Of a stretch of 36,553 nucleotides of DNA, positions 1 through 6,467 are shown piece by piece. The notes below the pieces were generated by a model. It was not told the DNA's origin. It saw nothing but the letters and a program-made list of their open reading frames with translations, and did not search any database. Made by a program: the position numbers and the translations under genes. Origin of the DNA: a virus. Every line of letters begins with the position of its first letter. Position 1 is the first letter of the stretch. The DNA lies in IMG/VR virus record IMGVR_UViG_3300042557_001361, positions 1 through 36,553 of that record; one strand, given 5' to 3'.

Positions 1-87
1 GAATGGCACATATGCTTTACCTGCCTGTGTAAACTTGATGTCCATATCTTTGCCAATACGACCTTTAATTGTTATTGCTGCACTCAT
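1..87 (-). CDS. ssb: single-stranded DNA-binding protein, 3' end beyond window
   Basis: Only the first 29 residues lie inside the window; the gene runs off the left edge. They read MSAAITIKGRIGKDMDIKFT and onward, which matches the first strand of the SSB OB fold (typical pattern GRLGRDPELRFTPSGKAV, then F). SSB coats single-stranded DNA in replication and recombination, which suits the exonuclease and annealing protein upstream. The start at 87 overlaps the WhiB stop as ATGA, and AGACAA lies before it, so translation is probably coupled. The family call rests on the N-terminus only. Confidence 0.75.
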   Translation of the reverse strand, partial: MSAAITIKGRIGKDMDIKFTQAGKAYVPF

Positions 88-359
88 TTGCTTGTCTCCA
101 TCCGGTCTACGATTTCTTTAATTTGTTTATTTCTAAGTCCACCCCAGATGCCATATACTGGCCAACTGTCAATTGCATACTGCAAGCAATTCATTCTGAC
201 TGGACATTGTCTGCACATTTTCAGTGCGATGTTTACTTCAATACCATTATTGTGTTCTGTATCAGGGAAGAACCAATCTGGATCGATAGTTGGATCAGTA
301 CACACTCCTCGCTTCATCCATTCTTGTGGAATTGCATCCATGGAGTGTTGGTTAATCAT
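84..359 (-). CDS. whiB: WhiB-family Fe-S transcriptional regulator
   Basis: The 91-residue product has the four cysteines expected to hold a [4Fe-4S] cluster: C20, then C49, C52 and C58 in the C-x2-C-x5-C spacing. The GIWGG turn follows at residues 70-74 and a short basic tail after it. WhiB proteins are found in Actinobacteria and their phages, where they bind the primary sigma factor and modulate promoters. I placed the start at 359, not at an upstream in-frame codon, because ATG there overlaps the preceding TGA as ATGA and the extra residues are not WhiB-like. It lies between a nuclease gene and ssb. This is the best single host marker in the window. Confidence 0.95.
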   Translation of the reverse strand: MINQHSMDAIPQEWMKRGVCTDPTIDPDWFFPDTEHNNGIEVNIALKMCRQCPVRMNCLQYAIDSWPVYGIWGGLRNKQIKEIVDRMETSK

Positions 360-694
360 TGATAGCCTGCCTCTTTCAGTAGTTGGATCATAATTTTGAC
401 TGGTACAACAGCAGGCCAATTCTCAATATCAGCCTCGCCTTGACCATTCTGTCTTAGCACTGCAATTGGGATTACGCCTTCTTTGATTCTTTTTGCTTGT
501 TGCTTCATTGCTGCTTTGGGATCGAAATCAGCTCTTGCTTTCATCTCCCAATCTACGCCAATGACTCCTTTGATGTCGGTTCCTGCAGCTGATGAGCTTG
601 TTGCCTCTGCATAAATCCAACCATTGTCTTTTAGATAGTTTGCAAAGATTAGTTCTGTTTCTCTGCCTCTTCTGCGTCTTGCTTCATTGGCCAT
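356..694 (-). CDS. PD-(D/E)XK-type nuclease-like protein
   Basis: The 112-residue protein starts with a basic stretch (MANEARRRRGRE). A plausible restriction-nuclease core follows: E13 in the first helix, D40 in AAGTDIKG, and E50-x-K52 in VDWEMKAR. This D-x(n)-E-x-K layout is that of the PD-(D/E)XK fold found in phage Holliday-junction resolvases and related endonucleases. The start at 694 has GGGGAGG at good spacing; an in-frame ATG at 712 has its ribosome site directly abutting and is less likely. The gene overlaps the zinc-ribbon gene upstream by 11 bases and WhiB downstream by ATGA. Resolvase function is inference; a nicking or restriction role is equally possible. Confidence 0.55.
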   Translation of the reverse strand: MANEARRRRGRETELIFANYLKDNGWIYAEATSSSAAGTDIKGVIGVDWEMKARADFDPKAAMKQQAKRIKEGVIPIAVLRQNGQGEADIENWPAVVPVKIMIQLLKEAGYQ

Positions 695-851
695 GTTTAC
701 CTCCCCAACCATCTCCTTTAAAGATGGCAGGAGTTGCAGAAAACAACTTGTTCATAGGTTGTTCACAACATTTAGGTCCATGCTCAGAAACTGAGTGCAT
801 AACTTCAACTGTCATTTGACACTTTTCACATCTGTAGTCATATGTAGGCAT
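684..851 (-). CDS. FmdB-like zinc-ribbon protein
   Basis: The 55-residue product begins MPTYDYRCEKC, the N-terminus typical of the FmdB/CxxC-CxxC regulatory zinc ribbons, followed by a second cysteine pair in KCCEQPMNK. Such ribbons bind zinc and are thought to act as regulators or adaptors, but no defined function is known for most. ATGATG occurs at the start: the first ATG overlaps the HNH stop, the second (851) gives the canonical family N-terminus and better spacing from GGGAGG, so I chose it. It sits in the nuclease-WhiB-SSB run and is one of several zinc-ribbon mini-proteins in this genome. Confidence 0.75.
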   Translation of the reverse strand: MPTYDYRCEKCQMTVEVMHSVSEHGPKCCEQPMNKLFSATPAIFKGDGWGGKHGQ

Positions 852-1117
852 CATTCCTCCCAAGAATTCTTTAGCCATCCAGTTTCTTTTGCTTGCTGTG
901 GATTGGTTGTTATCCAATAGTGACAATCATGGCAAAGTGCTACACAATTGTCTTTGTCCAAAATAGAACCACCTCGTGCTCTGGATTTTACTTCATGAAC
1001 TTCTGATGCCCATCGTTTCCAACAACGTTTACAGATTGGATTTTGTTCTAAAATCTCTGCAACTAGTTTTCTGCGTTCTACATAGATCTTTTGCATCTTT
1101 TTAGATCTTGCTCTCAT
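851..1117 (-). CDS. HNH endonuclease
   Basis: The 88-residue protein carries a complete HNH motif with structural zinc ligands: C29-x2-C32, the catalytic-type histidine in VHEVKSRARGG (H41), N57 in DKDNCVALC, and C62-H-D-C65-H66. This is the compact phage HNH type that often nicks DNA during packaging or recombination, or acts as a homing nuclease. It sits in the early region, not beside the terminase, so a link to packaging cannot be assumed. Its start overlaps the stop of the upstream gene as ATGA and its stop overlaps the next start, so it is part of a translationally coupled string. Confidence 0.9.
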   Translation of the reverse strand: MRARSKKMQKIYVERRKLVAEILEQNPICKRCWKRWASEVHEVKSRARGGSILDKDNCVALCHDCHYWITTNPQQAKETGWLKNSWEE

Positions 1118-1467
1118 GTATATTGACCCATAGCCTCAGATGAGAATTGTTGTCTAATTGCAGCGGATAACGATTGACCTATGCTAATTTGAGATCTAAG
1201 AGTGTTGATCCGCTCTTTGATTGCTCTTACTTGTGCTTCAGCAATTTCAAGATTCCACTTTTCATCAGCGCATGCAACTATCGCAGTTTGCTTGCGTTGA
1301 TCCATTGAACCTTCAGCTGATAGGAAAGCTTTAGCAAATTGGACTTCATAAGAAGCTTTAGCTTTGACTGCATAATCATCAGCTTTAGCAATATCATCAG
1401 TAGCAACATCAAGAAGCCTTGATAATTCACTGAGTCGCTTAACTACTTCTGCTTGATTAGGCAGCAT
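1114..1467 (-). CDS. coiled-coil protein of unknown function
   Basis: The 117 residues are almost entirely helical, with two heptad-rich stretches (about 5-45 and 65-100) and many Ala, Glu, Lys and Gln. I see no metal ligands, nucleotide motifs or membrane segments. Proteins of this size and shape are common between recombination genes in actinophages but have no assigned role that I know of. It overlaps the HNH gene downstream by ATGA and a small zinc-ribbon gene upstream by 11 bases. The ATG at 1467 follows AAAGGAAAGAAAA. A structural or oligomerising partner of a neighbouring nuclease is possible, with no direct support. Confidence 0.7.
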   Translation of the reverse strand: MLPNQAEVVKRLSELSRLLDVATDDIAKADDYAVKAKASYEVQFAKAFLSAEGSMDQRKQTAIVACADEKWNLEIAEAQVRAIKERINTLRSQISIGQSLSAAIRQQFSSEAMGQYT

Positions 1468-1594
1468 TTTTCTTTCCTTTCTGACAGTTGTTGCACATCA
1501 ATTGTTCACCCATCATCATTTGCAAACGTTGCAATGCTGTGGTATAAACCCAATCACCGCAAATTGAACATCTGTGGATATATTGATCAGTCAT
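1457..1594 (-). CDS. small two-CxxC zinc-ribbon protein (45 aa)
   Basis: This short frame reads MTDQYIHRCSICGDWVYTTA at the start and MCNNCQKGKKNAA at the end, giving CSIC and CNNC knuckles about 22 residues apart, which suits one zinc ion. Its ATG overlaps the stop of the ThyA homologue by 8 bases (ATGACTGA) and its TAA lies within the start of the coiled-coil gene, so it fills the only gap in this coupled string. Function is unknown; such mini-ribbons may bind nucleic acid or a partner protein. It is short, so the call rests on the cysteine pattern and the fit. Confidence 0.75.
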   Translation of the reverse strand: MTDQYIHRCSICGDWVYTTALQRLQMMMGEQLMCNNCQKGKKNAA

Positions 1595-2390
1595 GAATGC
1601 CTGCTAAGAAATGTTCAAATGGCGTAGCAGTCGATGATATACCGCCACCAATAATCATACGAGCATCTGAGCTGATCTCTTCAATATCATGGCCTGACCA
1701 TAATGGCTTGTATGGCATTTCTGTTATGTTTGATGCTTTAATGAATTCAGCTTCACGCATATGTTGCTCGTAAATGTGTAAACTTCCTACAGTATGCGAA
1801 TATGTACCCATTTCAATACCTAGTGCTTGAGCAATTGCACCTTGTAATGCAATGAACTGGACAAAATCGTATGGCATACCTAGGTATAGGTCATTAGATC
1901 TCATGCTCGTTCTTGCTAAAAGCTTATTGTCACGAATAAAGTATTGCAGTGATAGCGTACATGGTACATCTTTAACATCGGCGTTTGTATCTTTGTCAGA
2001 GTTGTAGATGGTTAATACAGCTTGACGAGATGAATCATCTTTTTTAAGCTGATGCACAACTTTGCGTAGATTGCCATGGATTCTAGGTCCATATGCACCA
2101 TGAAATATGCCATCGTCTAAAAAGTTCTTGAACACTTTTGAAGTGTCAACCATAAGCTCAGGCACTGATATCTGACCAACTAATTGCAAAGCTTCCATTG
2201 CACCAATACGCTGGTTAAGAGTTCGATTCTCAAGCATTAGAGGGATATGCCATGGCTTGGTAATTTCTAAGGTTGCATTGAGAACTTCAAATGTTTTCAT
2301 ACCACGTGGTGATATTTCTTTGCCTTGGTTTAGAACATAATTGGTAGCACATTCCAAGGCTTGGCTTGGCGTCTCAGTTACTAGGTACAT
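1587..2390 (-). CDS. ThyA-family dNMP methylase/hydroxymethylase, probably acting on dCMP
   Basis: The 267-residue protein aligns across the ThyA fold: R29 (phosphate arginine), E66 (general acid region), R122, catalytic C144 in DVPCT, the phosphate and substrate loop MRSNDLYLGMPYD, and H205/Y207 in GSLHIY. D167 matches the conserved Asp169 of E. coli ThyA. The residue equal to E. coli Asn177 is Asp (D175). Asn here reads the uracil edge; T4 dCMP hydroxymethylase has Asp, and changing Asn to Asp in L. casei thymidylate synthase turns it toward dCMP. So I infer a dCMP hydroxymethylase or methylase, not a normal thymidylate synthase. GGAGTAGTAC precedes ATG. It overlaps a P-loop kinase upstream and sits beside PLP and other modifying enzymes. 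Confidence 0.85.
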   Translation of the reverse strand: MYLVTETPSQALECATNYVLNQGKEISPRGMKTFEVLNATLEITKPWHIPLMLENRTLNQRIGAMEALQLVGQISVPELMVDTSKVFKNFLDDGIFHGAYGPRIHGNLRKVVHQLKKDDSSRQAVLTIYNSDKDTNADVKDVPCTLSLQYFIRDNKLLARTSMRSNDLYLGMPYDFVQFIALQGAIAQALGIEMGTYSHTVGSLHIYEQHMREAEFIKASNITEMPYKPLWSGHDIEEISSDARMIIGGGISSTATPFEHFLAGIHD

Positions 2391-2829
2391 GTACTACTCC
2401 GCTCTCAATGATTTGCTTGTCAATGTATTTAACTTCTTTGTATGCTTGCATAAATAACTCTTTAGCGTGAAGAACTTGTTCGATTTCATCATCTTCACCA
2501 CGGTTAAGCAATTCGTTTGCAATATCATCATCAGATCTAGTCATGATAATCAGACGAGTTCCCATCTTGGCAAATGCCCAATTGCAAATGTCAAAGCTTT
2601 CAGCATCAAACAATGATGGTCGATCGTAGATAATAGGCCAAACAAGCTCACCTAGATGCCAACGGTCAAGAACCATGTTTGTATTAGTGATTGGTTTTAA
2701 GTACTCTTCATACCACTTTGAATGTGTTGGTTTATCAGCATGCAAATATGTTGCTTTGTTTTGCTCTGCTAAACGTTTTGCGTAAGTGGTTTTGCCTGTA
2801 CCGTCTACACCTTCAATGATAGTAATCAT
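2374..2829 (-). CDS. P-loop (deoxy)nucleotide kinase-like protein
   Basis: The 151-residue protein opens with a thymidylate-kinase-like P-loop, IIEGVDGTGKTTYAKRL (about residues 4-20). It also has a DR-type motif in VLDRWHLGE (D55-R56) and an acidic lid-like segment NRGEDDE. It is shorter than cellular Tmk (about 205-215 residues). Beside a ThyA homologue, it may phosphorylate a modified dNMP toward the triphosphate, or, like phage 5-hydroxymethyl-dU DNA kinases, phosphorylate a hydroxymethyl base in DNA. The start at 2829 overlaps the PLP gene stop as ATGA; a longer in-frame start at 2844 is less likely. The stop lies 17 bases inside the ThyA gene. Confidence 0.8.
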   Translation of the reverse strand: MITIIEGVDGTGKTTYAKRLAEQNKATYLHADKPTHSKWYEEYLKPITNTNMVLDRWHLGELVWPIIYDRPSLFDAESFDICNWAFAKMGTRLIIMTRSDDDIANELLNRGEDDEIEQVLHAKELFMQAYKEVKYIDKQIIESGVVHVPSN

Positions 2830-3713
2830 CTGAACTCGCCCCACTCCCTGTAGCTATCTACTTCAGAGTGGGTCATCTTATCAGGCTTTACATCGCCTGC
2901 GACGTTCCATACTAAGGTGTTTTTATCTTTAGGTGCTCGTGTCTTGTCCAACATGAATCGCTCAAGTCCTTTGCAATCGTATGTTGGTGCGCTGTCAATT
3001 TCTTGGTTAATCTGATCTGCGTGGTCAGCTTTTTCTCTGAATCCTTTGTGGTAAGCCGATACATCTGCTCTACCGATTTCTCCTTTATGCAAGTTTCTAG
3101 CGACAGCCACACCGTGGAACTTGGCTTCTGGCCATGCAATTTGTAAAGTTCTTGTAAGCACTCCTGTACTAATGACTGATACAACGTCTCTAGGTTCATC
3201 ACGATCTCCCCATTGTTGGATAGTTGATTTGACTCCAGCCGCAACCACAAGTGGATGATCTAAGCCGAATGGAACAAACTGTGCATTGTTTTGCTCAGCC
3301 CATTCTTTTGCATATTTGTTCAGAACCGGCATTGCAGCAATACGGCGAAAGATTGGCTTTGCTCCTCTTTCAATGCAAACCAGCTGATGGTCGCTAACTA
3401 CCTTTGAAGCTGGCATAAATAAAGTCAGCTTTTTGTCGTACTTTTTTGCTAATGCGGCCAATGAAACACCTGCCCAACCAACACGTGGTTGCACATATAC
3501 AAGATGATCTGACTCCATGCTTCTCACCAAAAGATCGCCCCAACGACCTTTCGTACCGATACCGGTCATGGAATCGTCCCATATTGTCGCACCATGAAAC
3601 GTTGTGATGTTTGGTGCAGGTGCTTCATCAACCCAATCTCCAGCAAGTTCTAGCCACTCTTCCCGTGAGTTGTAACTATACTTGCTTGAAGAATCTTCTG
3701 TTATCTTAAACAT
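2826..3713 (-). CDS. fold-type-II PLP-dependent enzyme, ACC-deaminase/desulfhydrase-like
   Basis: The 295-residue protein resembles the tryptophan-synthase-beta/ACC-deaminase group. GIGTKGRWGDLL (K55) fits the Schiff-base lysine loop GGNKxRKLxxL. VQPRVGWAGVSLAALAKKY fits the following helix that normally carries QSNHTR, and VISTGVLTRTL fits the phosphate-cradling glycine loop. The usual SNH substrate residues and the multi-glycine loop are replaced, so this is a divergent member with unknown substrate. PLP enzymes occur in phage DNA hypermodification clusters, where they remodel amino-acid adducts on bases; the ThyA-kinase neighbours suggest that here. I chose ATG 3713 (AGAGGCAAAAA before it, ATGTTTAA overlap with the upstream stop) over 3755. 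Confidence 0.65.
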   Translation of the reverse strand: MFKITEDSSSKYSYNSREEWLELAGDWVDEAPAPNITTFHGATIWDDSMTGIGTKGRWGDLLVRSMESDHLVYVQPRVGWAGVSLAALAKKYDKKLTLFMPASKVVSDHQLVCIERGAKPIFRRIAAMPVLNKYAKEWAEQNNAQFVPFGLDHPLVVAAGVKSTIQQWGDRDEPRDVVSVISTGVLTRTLQIAWPEAKFHGVAVARNLHKGEIGRADVSAYHKGFREKADHADQINQEIDSAPTYDCKGLERFMLDKTRAPKDKNTLVWNVAGDVKPDKMTHSEVDSYREWGEFR

Positions 3714-4758
3714 TTTTTGCCTCTCGTAGTTTGTGATAAGTCCAATGCTTTTCATGGTGCGGTATTAGCGAGTTGTTTGTTGCTTGCCATAGTTCTAAAT
3801 GCTCATAACCTTTTGGTACATAGCATTCAACGTATCGGACATAATCACAAGCAACGTCTTCTAATGATAAACCTTTACCTAAACCTCGTTCTTCATCACG
3901 CTTATCATATGGACTTCTAAACTCTTCACAGATCCTGTCCATTGCAGCATCTAAAAAGTCTTTTTGCTTGTATCCTTCATTCTTGAATAACAAGTTTAAA
4001 GCTTCAATTGCATTTTTGCCATAGTTAACACGACTCCATGGATCAATTAGTTCAGGAAAATACTGTGCAACGTCCATTACAAATGCAGTCATGACAAAGT
4101 GAAAGCATTTCAATCCGTTATTTCTATGCCAATCATTGATCCAATTAACACCTTCTCGAATCGACATGGTCAATGGATTTTCTATGATGTAATTATAGAA
4201 ATCTTTAACTAGTCGAGGCATGTACTCTGCTATGTAAAGCTGAGATCCTTTCGGATAAACCTCATTTGGTTTAGGAAACTGTGGAATCTGGTTACCAATG
4301 CTAGTGAAGATTGGCCTTCCTGTTTTCATTTCACTTAGGACATAGTCCTTCATGTGAATCATATTGTCAGCTTCCAAGGCCATATCCGCCAGGATATTGT
4401 TTCTAAAGCCATGGTCGTAACTAAATGATGCACCTGACCCCGTGACTCGATGCAATAAAAACAGGAAGAACCAATCCATTGTGTGCAGATTGTATCCGTC
4501 GAAACGATTATCAATCTGCCACTTCTTTGGGTTGTTGCTTCCATACCAGATTTGCTGAATAGCATTACTAAAACCTGCAAATTCACGATCTACCGTGTCG
4601 TAAATCGTGATGTGATGCTGTAATGGATCGTCTACATGTAGATCTTCTGAAGTATCACGACCGTTTTCGCTTGCAATGTTGATGGTTTGCAAGACTGAAG
4701 CCTTCTGGTAGTATTTCTTAAAATCTTCCCAGTAAATAGTCTCAACGATTTTGGACAT
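3706..4758 (-). CDS. helical protein resembling amino-acid:DNA transferase / base pyrophosphorylase-like enzymes
   Basis: The 350-residue, mostly helical protein has a polar, conserved-looking core around FLFLLHRVTGSGASFSYDHG (about residues 98-117), with H103-R104, G107-S108-G109 and D115-H116-G117 followed by F-R-N-N. This recalls the domain described in phages with hypermodified thymine, called alpha-glutamyl/putrescinyl thymine pyrophosphorylase or amino-acid:DNA transferase. I am matching a remembered pattern, without an alignment, so the family name is tentative. Its position between the SGNH-like and PLP genes, upstream of a kinase and a ThyA homologue, supports a role in base modification. 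The start overlaps the upstream gene by 17 bases. If the family is wrong, this is an uncharacterised helical enzyme. Confidence 0.45.
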   Translation of the reverse strand: MSKIVETIYWEDFKKYYQKASVLQTINIASENGRDTSEDLHVDDPLQHHITIYDTVDREFAGFSNAIQQIWYGSNNPKKWQIDNRFDGYNLHTMDWFFLFLLHRVTGSGASFSYDHGFRNNILADMALEADNMIHMKDYVLSEMKTGRPIFTSIGNQIPQFPKPNEVYPKGSQLYIAEYMPRLVKDFYNYIIENPLTMSIREGVNWINDWHRNNGLKCFHFVMTAFVMDVAQYFPELIDPWSRVNYGKNAIEALNLLFKNEGYKQKDFLDAAMDRICEEFRSPYDKRDEERGLGKGLSLEDVACDYVRYVECYVPKGYEHLELWQATNNSLIPHHEKHWTYHKLREAKNV

Positions 4759-5740
4759 TGTTTACCAAATCCCATTCATAGAATTCTGGAGACAAATGTA
4801 CTGATCCAGGTTTTTCCATGTATGTACGAGCATAATCTTCAGGGTCGATTATGTACCAATTTTCTGGCCACTCATGCACATTGTCAAACTGATATTTCAT
4901 TTCGTTCGTCATAATCAGTCTTACACGGTCACGTTGTGGGTGAGATCCGTAGAATGCAGTTCCTTTATAGAAACCTGTCTTGGGGATCTTGCGCTCTTCA
5001 AACTCAATTGGATACGGTGCAGTTACTTCATAAGTTCCAATCAATCCACCTTCTTGTAAATACTGCAATTGGACTCTAAGATCGGTAATCAGCTTACGAG
5101 CAGATGCTGCAGGATCTAATTGACGGCACAAATGGTGACGGATATCGACGTTTCCTGCGTTGATTACAAGATGTGGCACAAAGTAATCAGGTAAGTATGT
5201 ATTTACTCCGCGCTCAATTAAACCATGCAGGGTCAAACCGTCATGACGGTAGACGACTGTATTTGGACGGTAACGAGATATAGAATGAGAGTCTCCAATG
5301 ACAACTCGTTGAATATCAAGTACAAGATCTTCATGCTTGATAACTTCACAGTCCATAAGCTGACGGATCTTGTCCCATTCTGTATCAGAAAAATCAAATG
5401 AAGTCTTTGCAGCACGAGGACGTAAGATTCTTTCAATGTCACCGATAGGCATATCTAACGCTTTAATGTTTGATAAGTCCATGTCTAATATTCTGGCGAT
5501 TCTGTTTCTAGTTTCTTCAGTGTACCCACCGAACAAATTAAATACTTCACCTTTGAATTCCATTGGTGTGGAAACCAACCATGTACCATCTTTAACTAAA
5601 TCATCATTGCCAAATGCAATCTCAGATTGTGTATTTAAGGCAGTATCTACCATGCATTTCTGCATTCTAGGCCAAGCAGAACGATGGCTCGCAATTCTAT
5701 CTGTAAATGAGGTGACTACATCATCAAGTACATATTTCAT
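4742..5740 (-). CDS. SGNH/GDSL-like hydrolase or acyltransferase
   Basis: The 332-residue protein has a helical N-terminal half without known motifs, then an SGNH-like core: VVIGDSHSISRYRP (G149-D150-S151, block I with the nucleophile), HGLIERG (block II glycine), and VINAGNVDIRHHL (G196-N197-V198-D199, block III). The block III segment resembles GEIDxRxH of capsule-related SGNH proteins. The C-terminal DxxH of block V is not intact: PGSVHLS has the His but Gly at the Asp position. It may add or remove an acyl group on a modified nucleotide, or have lost catalysis. The start overlaps the preceding stop as ATGA; a 15-bp near-palindrome (GGATGGTTACCATCC, + strand) lies just before it. Confidence 0.55.
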   Translation of the reverse strand: MKYVLDDVVTSFTDRIASHRSAWPRMQKCMVDTALNTQSEIAFGNDDLVKDGTWLVSTPMEFKGEVFNLFGGYTEETRNRIARILDMDLSNIKALDMPIGDIERILRPRAAKTSFDFSDTEWDKIRQLMDCEVIKHEDLVLDIQRVVIGDSHSISRYRPNTVVYRHDGLTLHGLIERGVNTYLPDYFVPHLVINAGNVDIRHHLCRQLDPAASARKLITDLRVQLQYLQEGGLIGTYEVTAPYPIEFEERKIPKTGFYKGTAFYGSHPQRDRVRLIMTNEMKYQFDNVHEWPENWYIIDPEDYARTYMEKPGSVHLSPEFYEWDLVNNVQNR

Positions 5741-5952
5741 GGGATGGTTACCATCCAACCTGATTCTACTTTTGCAATTGCACCTGGTACTTGATAACCA
5801 AAGTCGTAACCCATGCTTGCTAAGTAGATACTATTTTCGCTTGCAACTTTTGCACATTCTTCAGCTTGCTTGCGAGTTGAGTATGTAATCCAACCTACTT
5901 TACATCCACTTTCCCAGCTAATGTAATTGTCTGGATATTTTTTTACTGACAT
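5737..5952 (-). CDS. small protein of unknown function, first gene of the modification operon
   Basis: The 71-residue product (MSVKKYPDNYISWESG...) has mixed alpha/beta character, one Cys, several aromatic residues and no motif I recognise. The start at 5952 is set by AGGAGG at 5-base spacing, inside the shared leader motif AACCGCCAGGAGG; in-frame codons further upstream would run through the promoter. It overlaps the SGNH-like gene as ATGA, so it is the first gene read from the promoter near 5996-6025. Function is unknown; the position suggests an accessory or regulator for the downstream cassette. Confidence 0.8.
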   Translation of the reverse strand: MSVKKYPDNYISWESGCKVGWITYSTRKQAEECAKVASENSIYLASMGYDFGYQVPGAIAKVESGWMVTIP

Positions 5953-5960
5953 TTTTTCCT

Positions 5961-5970
5961 CCTGGCGGTT
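5961..5970 (-). promoter_or_regulatory. leader motif AACCGCCAGG fused to the ribosome binding site, copy 1
   Basis: The minus strand reads AACCGCCAGGAGG followed by AAAAA and ATG. The same AACCGCCAGGAG string occurs in the leader of the first early operon at 10442-10451. It may extend the Shine-Dalgarno site or be bound by a regulator. Confidence 0.6.
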
Positions 5971-5973
5971 AAT

Positions 5974-5989
5974 ATTAACTTGCGTTAAT
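5974..5989 (-). promoter_or_regulatory. 5'-UTR hairpin or operator, leader 1
   Basis: ATTAAC-TTGC-GTTAAT (+ strand) is a perfect 6-bp inverted repeat with a 4-base loop. It begins 6 bases downstream of the predicted -10 element, so it would form the 5' end of the transcript. The second leader has a hairpin of different sequence at exactly the same distance from its -10, which argues for RNA structure over a shared operator. Confidence 0.55.
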
Positions 5990-5995
5990 AAGTCC

Positions 5996-6025
5996 ATTGT
6001 ATCATGTATGTCCACGATTGTACAA
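5996..6025 (-). promoter_or_regulatory. predicted promoter of the modification operon
   Basis: On the minus strand TTGTAC (6025-6020) and TACAAT (6001-5996) are separated by 18 bases, close to sigma-70/SigA consensus. CGTGGACA lies in the spacer. The region lies after the stop of the dUTPase-like gene at 6036 and fills the only sizeable gap between the two early gene strings. Confidence 0.6.
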
Positions 6026-6035
6026 TCTAGCTTTT

Positions 6036-6467
6036 TCATTCAATATGTTCACAAGCAATTGGTGTGCATAGAACTGCAGTATCATCAAATGCACGTCCAC
6101 AAGTTGTGCACTTTCCTGCAACTCCGTCATATCCTGCAAGTTGGCGCTTTGCGTTTTTGTCTGCTTTAGCAAAATACATGTCTAGTAGTTCTTTTTCATT
6201 GGTGTTTGTAATCAGAACAAGGTTACACCAAAAATGTAGTACATCAATCAGCTCACCTAAATAAGCTTGACGGTTGACATGGCGAGATGTTGCCCATGGC
6301 TTCCAACCAGTTTCATTAAGAGCTTCATGCAATTCATCAGCTAATGCCAATGACATATCTCGGATATACTGAGCACGTTCTTCATCAGAAAGTGTTGTTA
6401 CATCCACACCGTAGTGTTTCTTTTGTAGTTCTCTTTGACGATCCAATATCATTTGTAATGCACTCAT
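6036..6467 (-). CDS. all-alpha dUTPase/dCTPase-type pyrophosphatase with C-terminal zinc ribbon
   Basis: The 143-residue protein matches the dimeric, helical dUTPase family (also T4 gp56 dCTPase-dUTPase and MazG relatives). Metal ligands appear as LADELHEALNETGWKPW (E45, E48) and GELIDVLHFW (E72, D75). The family hydrolyses dUTP and/or dCTP to the monophosphate. Unusually, the last 25 residues hold CTTC (120-123), C134 and C139, a likely zinc ribbon. Next to dCMP deaminase and upstream of a probable dCMP-directed ThyA homologue, it would supply monophosphate and lower the normal pool. GGAGGCAAACG precedes the ATG at 6467, which overlaps the dCMP deaminase stop as ATGA. Confidence 0.8.
   Translation of the reverse strand: MSALQMILDRQRELQKKHYGVDVTTLSDEERAQYIRDMSLALADELHEALNETGWKPWATSRHVNRQAYLGELIDVLHFWCNLVLITNTNEKELLDMYFAKADKNAKRQLAGYDGVAGKCTTCGRAFDDTAVLCTPIACEHIE

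Noticed and set aside
1587-2390. Ordinary thymidylate synthase
   Set aside because: The base-selecting Asn is Asp; a plain thymidylate synthase role is therefore less likely, though not excluded without an assay.
5370-5888. 172-codon + strand frame
   Set aside because: It lies opposite the SGNH-like gene and its neighbour, has no ribosome site or family features and runs against all real genes.
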